A stretch of 64,000 nt of DNA from Yponomeuta sedellus (taxonomy: Eukaryota > Arthropoda > Insecta > Lepidoptera > Yponomeutidae): positions 8,886,357 through 8,950,356 of the forward strand of contig OW203747.1 of NCBI GenBank assembly GCA_934045075.1, read 5' to 3'. The notes beneath the pieces were generated by a model that worked only from the letters and a program-made list of their open reading frames with translations, did no database searches and had not been told where the DNA came from. This document shows positions 41,471 to 53,500 of the stretch, piece by piece. The stretch's first letter is position 1. Each line of letters begins with the position of its first letter. The translations under genes and the position numbers were made by a program.

Positions 41471-41836
41471 TGAAGCGCTCGTAGCCTAGGCGAATCGAGT
41501 GATTGGAATCAATCACTTGGTTAAGCAACAACAGGCGCGGTCAGGTACGGGATGGGTGAACGTCCCGTGACTACCACTAGTGGCATTTTTCCGAGCGCTT
41601 CCGTGCTTCGCAAGGCACGTTAAGCCGTTGGTGCCGGCTGTAATATAATGGCAGTCGTTAAGCCATGTCAGAGGCCTTATGGGCGGTTTGATAACTTCTT
41701 ACAGTAAGGCCCGCCACTGTCTTACAATCCTCCACCAACCCGGACTTGGCCCCCGTGGTGGAGTATGGCCTAACCTTCTTACTACGCAGGAAGAGACCCG
41801 TGCCCCAGCAGTGGGGACAACAAGGGTTGATAACGA
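41471..41836 (+). mobile_element. 5S-derived SINE, best full-length copy
   Basis: 366 bp from TGAAGCGCTCGTAGCCTAGG to GACAACAAGGGTTGATAAC. The block from TTAAGCAACAACAGGCGCGG to the GGATGGGTGAACG region aligns without gaps to the box A-to-box C part of insect 5S rRNA as I recall it. Confidence 0.8.
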
Positions 41837-42060
41837 TATTACACAGATCTCGTTAGCCCCACACTAAGTACAACTAAATGACTTGTGTCACAGATGCTAA
41901 GTCGACGATAGATTTCATTCAATAAATACCTACATAGATAACATCCAAGACCCGAGACAACCTAGGAAAGTTCGTTTCCCAGTTTGACCCGGTCGGGGAT
42001 CGAACCCGAGACCTTCGGTTTGACAGTCAGCGTGCCAAACCGCTGCGCCACCGAGGCCGT
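41837..42060 (-). mobile_element. tRNA-derived SINE, full length
   Basis: On the minus strand: GGCCTCGGTGGCGCAGCGG, GGGTTCGATCCCCGACC, TTCGTTTCCCAGTTTG in reverse, and the end GGGCTAACGAGATCTGTGTA. This is the most intact copy of the family seen at 9640. Confidence 0.8.
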
Positions 42061-42099
42061 CATAATATTAGCGTGATGTGATATGATATATATATACTA

Positions 42100-42500
42100 T
42101 AGTATAATAAACGTTTGCAGGGCGAACCAGTAGTGCATAAAAATCCAAGTTTCCCGCAAGTTGTAACGGTGCAAACCTCTTCACACCATTTTTATTTCTT
42201 TTTCTGTAATCTATCATTTTCAAATATTTAAATTATGTACGTCACACATTCGATTTCCCTCATTTTTCACCACTACTACTTTACGCTTTGACCAGATCTG
42301 ACTTTTTTACCTGCTTCTCCGTTTATCCGTTTTTATCCAGTTTTCTGTTAATATTATTACAATTCTACAAATAAAACAACACCTGAAGTCGTTCCAGTTT
42401 TTATTTTTATTTATAAAAGTTATACAACGTTCCAAAGTTACTTCCTTATAGTAGGTTGGAACGTTTCTGCTTAACACCGTCCATATTAAGAACCAAAAGA
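42100..42500 (-). repeat. Interspersed repeat, inverted partner at 47960-48190
   Basis: ATCCGTTTTTATCCAGTTTT, ACCATTTTTATTTC and GACCAGATCTGAC words recur reversed at 47960-48190. TTGTAACGGTGCAAACCTCT recurs reversed at 49180-49202. Unknown family. Confidence 0.5.
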
Positions 42501-42539
42501 CGATGTGCTCAGTGGTGCTCATCTGAATAATAATAATAC

Positions 42540-42736
42540 GAAACAGAAAGAGAGCATAGATTGATAACGAAGGCTATCTTCAGACAAATAAGTTGCTTTG
42601 AACGGAGCTCTGCTCAGCACGGAGTGTCAGTCCGTTCCTTGAAAGCCTAGTCGACAGTGCAGTGATAATGTTTGTGTGACTTTTTTTATAAATATAATAA
42701 TACGAGTTTCCGGTTTTAAAATAAAGTTTTGCAACT
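42540..42736 (+). promoter_or_regulatory. Putative promoter / 5' UTR of gene 2
   Basis: A non-repetitive stretch before the ATG. A TCAGT initiator-like pentamer lies at 42627-42631. A three-codon upstream ORF (ATG TTT GTG TGA) lies at 42669-42680, and could lower translation of gene 2. No TATA box at the right distance. The start site is inferred. Confidence 0.35.
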
Positions 42737-42760
42737 ATGGAGCTGAGTGAGAGAAATCAT
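42737..42760 (+). CDS. Gene 2 exon 1
   Basis: Eight codons, MELSERNH, then a gtaagt donor in phase 0. The context AACTATGG is weak to fair (A at -4, C at -2). Exon 2 requires phase 0. Confidence 0.7.
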
Positions 42761-44555
42761 GTAAGTATTTGAGAAAGAAGAACTTTTCTAGTTTGTCTCG
42801 GGTCTTAGATGTTATCTATGTATTTATTTAAATCCATCGTCGAGTTAGCACCTGTAACACAAGTCATTTAGTTGTACTTAGTATAGGGCTAACGAGATCT
42901 GTGTCCATGAATATTTATAATTTTTTATTACTAGCTGACCCAGCGAACTTCGTACTGCCTATCAGTCGATTCTTTAATTTTTCTCTGCGTAAAAACCATC
43001 CTCGTACCTGAAGGAATATTCTAAAAAAAATTAGCATAATCGGTTCAGTTGCTCTCGAGATTTACGCTTACCAACACATTCAGCGATTCATTTTTATATG
43101 ATAGATTATTATTTAACTTTGTATAATAATTTTTTAGTTTTCTTTTTAAATAAAAACTGTAGTGTCGCAACTACAACTGAATTCTATGGATGTGGAAATA
43201 CTTCAGAGGATTCGGTCCGTAGTTTATTTATTTATAAATGTGTACAGGATAGCTTAGTTCTTTGATAATTGTATGATTAGGTTACGAAATAAGTCACTCT
43301 ATGGTAATCGGTCCATGAAGGCTTTATAAAACATCTATATAGTATCTATTATAGTATCTATTATAGTATCTACATCTTTACAGTATCAACCTATCTTTAC
43401 AACCGCCTGTAAAGGTTTGATATGCTGAAGACCTTACCTACGAGTTGTGATTGGCCGCTACTTATTGTAATTAATTTCTTAATATAGCGTGCCATAGGCC
43501 TTTGCTAAGTTGTGCATGTAAAATTAAAAACTAATAATGACCACCGCTAACAGATAAACCGAACAGGTTTCCGAGAGCGGCTGGATTATAAGAAACACTT
43601 GTTACATAAGGTATTTCACAAATAATAAAAAAATCTATTGACACTATTATAGTGTCTATTGGAAATCTGATAGATCTATAATAGATCTATCAGAATATTT
43701 TTTTTAGTAGGCCAGGTTACACTTGACCCCAGTCACGCCTGATGGTAAGCGAAGACGAGGTCTGTGATGTTACGTGCTTACCTGTTAAATGCCGGTTAAC
43801 TCTACTTTTAAAGATAAAAAAATATTAAACATTAAAATATTTTTTTATTATCACGTAAAATCCATTTAACTTGTCAATAAGTGAATACTGTTGTTATTAT
43901 TGAATGAATTATTGTAGTGTATTTATTATTAATGAACTGGGTTGCAGTTATCTAATTATGTATTTAAACTGATTCAGATTCAGAGATCAGACATGAAATC
44001 TTATTTAGGTGTACATATGGCAACTGACGTATTTGGTTTAAGATAATTTGAGAAAAGATGGTCAGAGTGGAGTTTTTTCTTTCCGCTGCCTTTTTCTCCA
44101 CTACAATACGGCCCGAAGGCAGCGGCTTACATTTTACATTGTACATTGACATTCAGCAAACAGAATGTAAATTCTATACGTTAAAATATATTGATTTCAG
44201 TTAAATTGTTTTTTTTTTCTCATGGAATCCGTAGGTAAGTATGTATCTTTACATGAATAATTACCTAAATAATTACATATTTGCTATGCCGTTATTGGTA
44301 AAATTACACAGTGCAATATTAACTCTAAGCAACATCTCAATTTATTGTAATTCATGACAGTAAAATTTTAAATTGAATTGAAGTGTAATGGGATGGGGTT
44401 GCCATGCTCGTTCTGCGGACAGAGCCTCGAAATAAAAAAGTTTAAAAAAAACAATACGTTTTAACGAAGCAGAATATATTCAGCCAATTGTATAACATTA
44501 CTTAGATTTAAGAATCATGGTTGTAATATTTTTCTGGTTGTGCAATAAAGAGTTC

Positions 44556-44588
<33 letters not shown>

Positions 44589-47500
44589 ATTGAAGGTACA
44601 GTCGACGCTTACAGGAATAAACACTGTTTAGGTCTGCTAAGGGGACTTTGCAACAAAAACGGATAGGATGATCACTCGATCAGGTATCGACTGTACACAG
44701 GATTGTCTATAGAATTTCCTGTAACAAATACGTATAGAAGTTGTATTTTTTTTTTCTCTTCATGTATAGCCTATAAATGTTCCACTGCAGGGCACATACC
44801 TCCACTCAGAGAGAACACGGGCTCAATCACCACGCGTGCCCACCGCGGATTAGCAATATCAAGCGCTGTGGTATTTGAACACCTCAGACACAAGGACCTA
44901 GATTCTGCTAATGCATTGTGGTACAATGACAATTGCATGAGCATGGTGATTTAATTTCGTCGCTGCTTCAAGTCTACGCGCGCACATACATCAAACCCTC
45001 TGTTCACGCACACGGTCGCATAAGCAAGGAGATCCGGCGGCGGCGACGTGGACTTATCTGTGGGGCATTTTTTCCATGAAGATATTTTTTGACATCCACA
45101 GAAGCGTGTACAAATTAATTAATATTTTACCTTTACTAACACTCACAAAGTTCAGTGTTAACACTAAAATAGAATTTTAATTAAATTGAATTCACTATTT
45201 TACAATGTACATACATACTAACACAATATGGATGCCATGTATCTGAAATAAAAATATATAATAATAATAATATTATTATATACTCAAAAAACCTATTATC
45301 CATCTGTTTTAATATAGTTACACACTATTCAACAGCTTCTAGGCATCAATGGTATGAAAAAACATCCCATGTGACCCTACCATGCATCTGTCATTGTACT
45401 ATAATGCACTAACAGAATTGAGTCCCCGGTTTCCTCACATAGGCGGCATAATGAGCATGACTTAGAAGCTAGTCTCAGCCGGTTTATATCTTTAAGGAAA
45501 AGTGGTGAGTCTAAATATTTTTCCCGTTAGAGGCCACCAAACTTGATTTATTCAAGTGGCCTGAGCCCGGGTGTATTTCCATGTGTTTGTACTAAAACTT
45601 TCGTAAGTTTTAGTTCGAAGTTCAGGCACTCAGGTTTCCTTACGATGTTAAGGGAGTACCACTACAGTCCGCCACCAACCCGGTCTTGGCCCCCGTGGAT
45701 GAGTATGGCCTAACTTCCCTGTGACGCGGGAAGAGACCCGTGCCCCAGCAGTGAGGACATACAAGAGTTGATATTGAAGCCTACACCTCTATACGTCTCG
45801 CTGTGGAGTAGTATTTAGCGAACCGAGTAGTATTTAGCGAGTGCCATCGCTACTAAAACTTCACAAAATGTAGGTAACTGAGATAGCAAAGTCATTAGTA
45901 TAATTATGTCCACACTGGGAATCGAACCTGGATCTCTCGCTTCCAAGTCCATTGTTCTACCCACTAGGCTACCGCTGTTGTTGATTCAGGTTTATTGTCC
46001 TTATAGGTCTCCAATTGGGGAATTTCCCTCATGATTTTCCCTTAGCATCCTCAATGGTAATGGTAATGGACCCTTATATGTCCCCACTGCTGGGGCACGG
46101 GTCTCTTCCGGCATCGCAGGAAGGTTAGGCCATACTCCACCACGGGGGCCATGTCCGGGTTGGTGGAGGATTGTAAGACAGTGGCGGGCCTTTCTGTCAG
46201 GAGTAATCAAGCCGCCCGTAAGGCCTCTGACATGGCTTAACGACTGCCATTATATGACAGCCGGCACCAACGTCTTAGCGTGCCTTGCGGAGCACGGAAG
46301 CGCGCGGAAAATATGCCACTAGCCGTGGTCACGGAACGGTCACCCATCCTGCACCTAACCGCGCCTGTTATTGATTAATTAAGCAACACACTACACTTTT
46401 ATATACCATGTATTTAGGCACACACTTTTCAAACCGATTCAGTTTACTTACAATATATTTTATCACTTTATTTTTCACAAACACACGACTAACCAGCAAT
46501 ATGGTCTCGACAGAATATCAGCGTTGTAGGCAGATACCTACAACACTTATTTAAAAACCTATTTAGAGGCTAAAAATTTCACTAGCCATATATAGCCATG
46601 GATAGCCAGAGGTTGCGGGTTCGAATCCCGGCATGGGTGAAATTTTTAGCCTCTAAATAGGTTTTTTAAATTTGTTCCTTAGCACGGGTTAGTGCATTAA
46701 AAATAAAAATAGTGTAATCCTACAACACTTGCTGAGTCGGGAACCATTTCAGGGGCTCAATACTTCAAACAAAACATAGGTTATTATTATTGTTTTGCAA
46801 AACCGTATTTATCCAATCCATGTTTATGTTTGTATGCCTTCTTTTATTTATTTTAAATGATTTTTAAATGTCTATTCGCCCATTGTTTGTTTTTTTCTAT
46901 TTTCTTACTTGCTTCCTTTTGTCCTCTGTTTGTTTATAATGTGTTATAAACTTTGTGTATATTTAAATTTTGTTGTGTTTTGTGAATTTGTTACTGTTTT
47001 GTTATGTTTTTAGTATTGTGCCGTCGAATAAATTATTTCTCCCTCTCTCTCTCTCAACAACAGGCTAATCACTTGAGTTCAAGTGATTGATTCCAGTCAC
47101 TCGGTTCGACTAGGCCAAAAATGCTTCTTAAATATAATTAAATAGTTTATTCGCTGTTTAAACGGGAAGGTAAATCAGTGTTTTCTTTCGAGACGATGAT
47201 AGAGGCTAATCTTTACTGCTATTTGTCTAAGCGCCACCAGAATAATTGTGGTTTTAGTTGACAAACATGTCATTAAAAGTGACAAGATGGCCTCCGTTAT
47301 TACCTTCTAATATAATTAGTTAGTTAGTTAGACCTGAGATTTCCGCACTTAGCCTCATAGTTGGGCCATTGTACGTAGCAAGCGCTGAGGTACGCTAACA
47401 CCTCAGACACTAGGGTTTCCTTACGATGTTTTCCTTCACCGTCAGCGAGTATTATTGCTACTATAATTTCACAAATGTACATAACTTAGAAAACAAAGTC

Positions 47501-50500
47501 ATTGGTACATGGCGGGGTTCGAACCCACGACCTCCCGATTGAGAAGCCGGAGTTCTACACCGCTCCGCTACCACCACTCTAATATAATTATAAAAATAAA
47601 ATTGAAAGCTTAGCACCCTAACTAAGCTGTCTCTCTGAGGATTTATGTAAGTAATAAGTACTATCATCATAATGTACGTACTAAAATGTATGTATATGTA
47701 CTTCTGTAGATATTTTAAAAAATCTATTTATAGGCTAAACATTCCACCCATGCCAAGATTCGAACCCGCGACCTCTAGCCATCCGTGCCAGCGCTCTTTC
47801 CAACTGAGCTAATGGGCGACACACCGGCATCAGTGAAATTTTGAACCTCTTTACAATATTTTCTGTATTACGTACAGGGTTAGTGCATTAAAAATATATA
47901 TTATATAATATATAATCCTATAGGTATGTTACCTTGAAATGCTGTATATCCTTTACAAATAATAAGAAGAAGTGTTGTTTTATTTGTAGATTAGTAGTAT
48001 AATAAAACAGAAAAACTGGACAAAAACGGATAAGCAGGTAAAATAGTCAGATCTGGTCGAAGGGTATAGTTGTAGTGGATTAAAAAGACACAGTAGTGAT
48101 GAAAATGACGGAAATCGAAAAATGTGTGACGGAATGCAAATATTTGAAAATGATTGATAGAAAAGAAATAAAAATGGTGTAAAGAAAATATTATTTGAAA
48201 AGTCCTATTATACAATAACCTCCTATGCCCTGGCGTCCTAAAAATAGGACATCACGAATAACTTTCTTAATTCACACCCAATGAATTAGTAGGAAGTCCG
48301 CAAAACTTACTGTCCCAGGTCCAATATTTTTCTCATCATTTTTTGGACAATAAAAAGAAAATATTTACACTATTTTTATTTTTAATGCACTAACCCGTGC
48401 TAAGGAACAAATTTAAAAACCTATTTAGAGGCTAAAAATTTCACCCATGCCGGGATTCGAACCCGCAACCTCTGGTTCGCTCAATTGGTAGAGTGCTGGT
48501 ACGGATAGCCAGAGGTTGCGGGTTCGAATCCCGGCATGGATGAAATTTTTAGCCTCTAAATAGGTTTTTAAACAAAAAGATAATGTTCTTCAAAATCTAC
48601 GTAGTTTTAGAAGACTTGAAGTAGGTAACTGTCACCTCCAGGGCTTACGAGGATAATATAATTTTTGACTGACAATAATATTGACTAAAATAAATATAAC
48701 AATGACATAACACTATTTGATACTATCCCCGTGACCTCTCTTATTTGACATCTTTACTTATTATCGCATGGAATGTTGTTTTTTGTATTTCGTGACATTT
48801 TGAATTCTCAATATAATTTTGATACTATACCCTCCTAAACCCTGGAGGTAACACTTACTTCAAGTCTTCTAAAACTACGTAGATTTTGAAGAACTTTTTC
48901 TTCTTGTTGTCCAAAAAAGGCTGAGGTAAATATTGAACTAGAACAGTAAGTTTTCCGGACTTCCTATAAATCATTGGGAGTGAATTTTAAGAAAGTCATT
49001 CGTGATGTCCTATTTTTAGGAGGATACACGGGATACCAGGATACCAGGGCTTAGCAGGATACACTTATTATGTATCGATAATTACTAAAAATTTTACGCC
49101 TGCTGAACTATATAATTATGTCAATTCCACCTTTTTGTACGCATGTTTGACAAATAAACATCTTTATCTTTATCTTTAAAGAGGTTTGCACCGTTACAAC
49201 CTCCACCAATTTTGGTTCACGGTTCCTCACAGGTGACCTTGCCCCAACCGAGGCCAGCGGCAGAGGACAGCCAAGGATTCTCGCTGGCCAAGCCACCAGC
49301 CCAGCCGCCTCCGAACGGCACTACCCCTGGGGTGAAGGCGAAGTTCGTGCTGCGGTCGGAGAAGGAAGGGCCATACGACTTCGTCGCGCATCGGAAGGTG
49401 CCGAAGCCTACGAAGTGAGTTGTTGACGTTCTTCTCTTCGTGTGGTAGTGGTAGTAAACCCATTAAACGTGGGCGTTTTTAAAAAAATCCGAAAATCATT
49501 CGAATATATTCTTTGTTATTCGAAAAAAGTAACTAATTCAAGTTAATTTAATTCAGGGCACGTATAGCCGTAATGGCAGTCGTTAAGCCATGTCACAGGC
49601 ATTATGGGCGGCTTGATAACTTCTGACAGTAAGACCCGCCACTGTCTTACAATCCTCCACCAACCTGGACTTGGCCCAGGTGGTGTTTATTGTATAGGTA
49701 CTAATAAAAAAATGCACCATGGCCATAGTATGACACGTTTCAGTTTCAGTAATGTTATTTGCTGTGATTACTCGTAAGTAGTTCGACCTTCAACTTTATT
49801 ATATTTATACAATGAACTACAAGGTGACTACAAATTCATTTACTGGTTTTTAAGAGGAAATTCTAACGAAGATTGGCAGCATTTTAAAAAATCGCATAAA
49901 AAATTGTTCTTACCAAACAGCATAACAGCAATTTTGTGGAACACGCTGCCATCGTCTGTCTTTCCGGAGACATATAATCTGGGTGTCTTTAAAAGTAGAG
50001 TTAGCCGGCATTTAACAGGTAAGCACGTAACATCGTAGACCCCAGATAGCCAGCGGTCGCGGGTTCGAATCCCGGCATGGGTGGAATTTTTAGCTCTAAA
50101 TAGGTTTTAAAATTGTCCTTAGCATGGGTTAATGCATTAAAAATAATATAATCGTAGACCCCGTCGTCGCTTACCATCAGGCGAGACTGGGGTCAAGGTA
50201 ACCTGTCCTACTTAAAAAAAAACCACCAGTAGAATTTTCTCACGAAACCATTAAGACTAGAATCAACCGGTATTTAACCGATTGATTCCAGTCTTAATGT
50301 TTTCGTCTAACAAAAACATTAAGACTAGAATCAACCGGTATTTAACAGGTAAGCACGTTACATCTTGTGTTAAGAGGAGACCGTGAATCGGCAAACGTTA
50401 CGTAGGACGCCCTGTGACCACGGCGGTGAGTCTATAAAATGCATAGTGGTTCAATAGAGACATATTAGTCTGGTAATGGTCGTGTCATTCACACTATCGG

Positions 50501-53500
50501 TAGTCTCTCGCGATTCCATCTTCTTCGCGAGAAGAGAGACGCCTATTTCATTTTCGCGGGTAATACCCCTAGAATGACAGAGAACTGCTATTGCTCTGTA
50601 GACTACCAAATTGAGGCAAATATCAACCATTGTCGTGCTTATTTCATTCTATCGAACAACTATGTAAGTATTAGACTCTAGGGCCAGGTGGAGCGACGAC
50701 ATTCCCAAACGGTGCGCAGTGACTAGAAGAGGAGAGCCGAAGACCACATGACACTAGTACCATGATTTGTACCATGCTCTCTCTCTCTCTCTTTATCTCT
50801 CTCTTTCTCTCACACACACACACCTGTTATGGGGTTGTAGGGTTGACAGGTCTACACATTATAGTCATTTGTTATTTTTATTATCATTCAATACACGCAC
50901 AATGCCTAAAATACTATAAAGTCAACTATTAGCACTATGACTATGGTTATGTTCAAACTTACGTACATCTGCGATTTGTGTAGCAATACGCTAACGGTTA
51001 AGGAAAACATCGTGACGAAATGTGACGCCTTGGGTTGAAACCGCACGTATTGACTTGTTTTTCCTGTGGGTTACGCTGACTAAGCTGTCAGGATGAATGG
51101 TATACGACTACAAATTCGCAAATGTACGCGACTTTGAAATTAAACAAAGTAATTGGTACATGCCCGCACTGGGTATCGAACCTGGGGCTCCTGCTTGCGA
51201 GTCCATTGTTCTACCCACGGGCAATGGACAAGCCCGTGGGTAGACTATTTAAAACAATGTCCCAGGCACTGCAGCGTCCGAGTGATCCCTTTGCCCATCC
51301 AGTGTGAGTGAAGGTAACAATGGACGCTTTAAAAATCATCTCACTTCGTGCAAAGGTTAACCTTAGTGACATATTTTTCGAGTTGGCCAATAAAATGTTT
51401 CTTGTTCTTCTTAAAATGCCTCTCCATTACTGGAGGTTGGCAGTCAGCTCTCTACAGCGATCTCTGTTCAGTGCAATTCTGAACAGCTCCTCCGCGGTTT
51501 TAACACCGGTCCACTCCTTGATGTTGCACAACCATGACATCCTTCTCCTGCCCGGCCTTCTCTTTCCTTCCACCTTGCCCATCAAAATAGTCTACAGTTA
51601 TTGGTGTTTACTGCATCGCAGCACATGGCCTAAGTAAGCTACTTTCCGCTGCTTGATGGTGCGAACAAGATCCACCTGCGTGTCATAAAATGTTTACAGT
51701 CAGGGAACTCCTACCTGACGCACAGTGTACGTATAGAATTGATTGTTATGGAGATTAAGATAATGTTCCGTACCGAGCGAAGAATCACGTTTTAGACTCA
51801 ACATTGTATCGAGGCGGTAAAGTGTTGTTTAGAATGAAGATAACAATGTACTACAGTGCTACACAAGAAATAAGTCTCGCGGATGTACCTGCGCAGATGA
51901 TCAAATATTGCATGTGCGGCAAGTTGATCGACCAATCAGATAGTTTCATTTTGTGGCAGGCCGCGCGCCTTTGTTGCTATTGGTTGATTCAACGACATCG
52001 ATGCAGGTGACTATTAGTTTGGCAATATAAGCGTGAGCGAAATAGGTAGCGCTACTGCGGCAATCAATTCTGCACCTTAACAGTATCTGTTAAAGATCAT
52101 GTTGAATGTACGTATAGCTTCGGGTACTTTCGTTACACTTTTTCCTAGTCTGCGCGAACGTAGATTCCCGAAGGGACTTTTATGATGTGTAGTACTGTAC
52201 ACAACTTATTCGAGGCTTTAAAATTATTCGCAGTCGGTCTACTATAGATTGTAATGTTAATATACATTGTTTAAAATTAAGTACGTCGTTTAAACTGTAT
52301 TGTTAATCATCGAAGATCAATGTGCATTGTCTGTGCGATATTCCGGACTGCATCGTTGGTCTAACGGTTAATACACTTGCCTACTAACGCAGCAGTCGTG
52401 GGTTCAATGCATCATACATTTTTAGGGCGCAGGTCTTCTTGAAAACAATAAAATGGAAGATTTTCCTATTTTGGCTATAATTAGCAAATAAAAATATAAT
52501 AAATTGAAGTCGCCAGTTGCGAGTTTTTACAAACACTAGTTCTTTTCTCAAAAGTCTGTCTCGTTGACACTTTATTCTTAATTTAGCACTTCCAGCGACC
52601 TAAGCAGTTCCCGTTCATGCAGGCGTTAACATCCATTTAAGAGGTGCATCCGTTAAGGAGGAGTTCAGTGACTTTTACACGTACAGTAGAATTATATATA
52701 TAAAGATACAGAATAAGAAAATAAAATAAGAATATACTTTATTGGACACTGGATAAGCAACAAATACAAAATAATTACAAATGTACATAGTACAATTGGC
52801 GGCCTTATTGCTAAAAGCAATTTCTTTCAGACAACCTTACAGTTTAAACCACAACGCTCTTAACGTTACTTAAACATTCCACACCTAGTAATTACATAAG
52901 GGTTATCGTAAATGAACTATCATATATTGCATCATCATCATCATAAGCCCATTATGTCCTCACCGAGGGGCACGAGTCTCATCCCTAATCAAGGTATAGG
53001 CCATACTCCACCACGAGGGCCAAGTCCGGATTGGTGGAGGCTTGCAAGACTAGTGGCTGGTCTTACTGTCGGCAAAGCCGGCACCAACTGCTTAACGTAC
53101 CTTGCGAAGCACAGAACCGCTCGGAAAAATGTCACTAGCTTTAGTCACAAGCGGTCACCCATCCATGCACTGAACGCGCCCTATGTTGCCTAACCTTCGT
53201 GATCGTTTAAGATCACTCAGGTAGCCGGGGCAAAACTACCTCGCTTAAATTTTTTGTGCGTTCCAGCGTCTTCGAGTCCACCGGCCACCTCGTCAAGGGC
53301 TGCTTAGGAGCCGGCATCCTGAGCATCCACGAGGCTTACATGAAGTGTGGTCTTTGGACCTCGCTTGTGCTGACGCTGGTCTTCGGCATTTATATCACCA
53401 GCTGCTTGCACGTGAGTCGGTATCGCCACTCTAGGGCCCGGGTCTCTTACTGCATCGTAGGAAGGTTAGGCCATACTCCACCTCGGGGGCCAAGTCCGGG

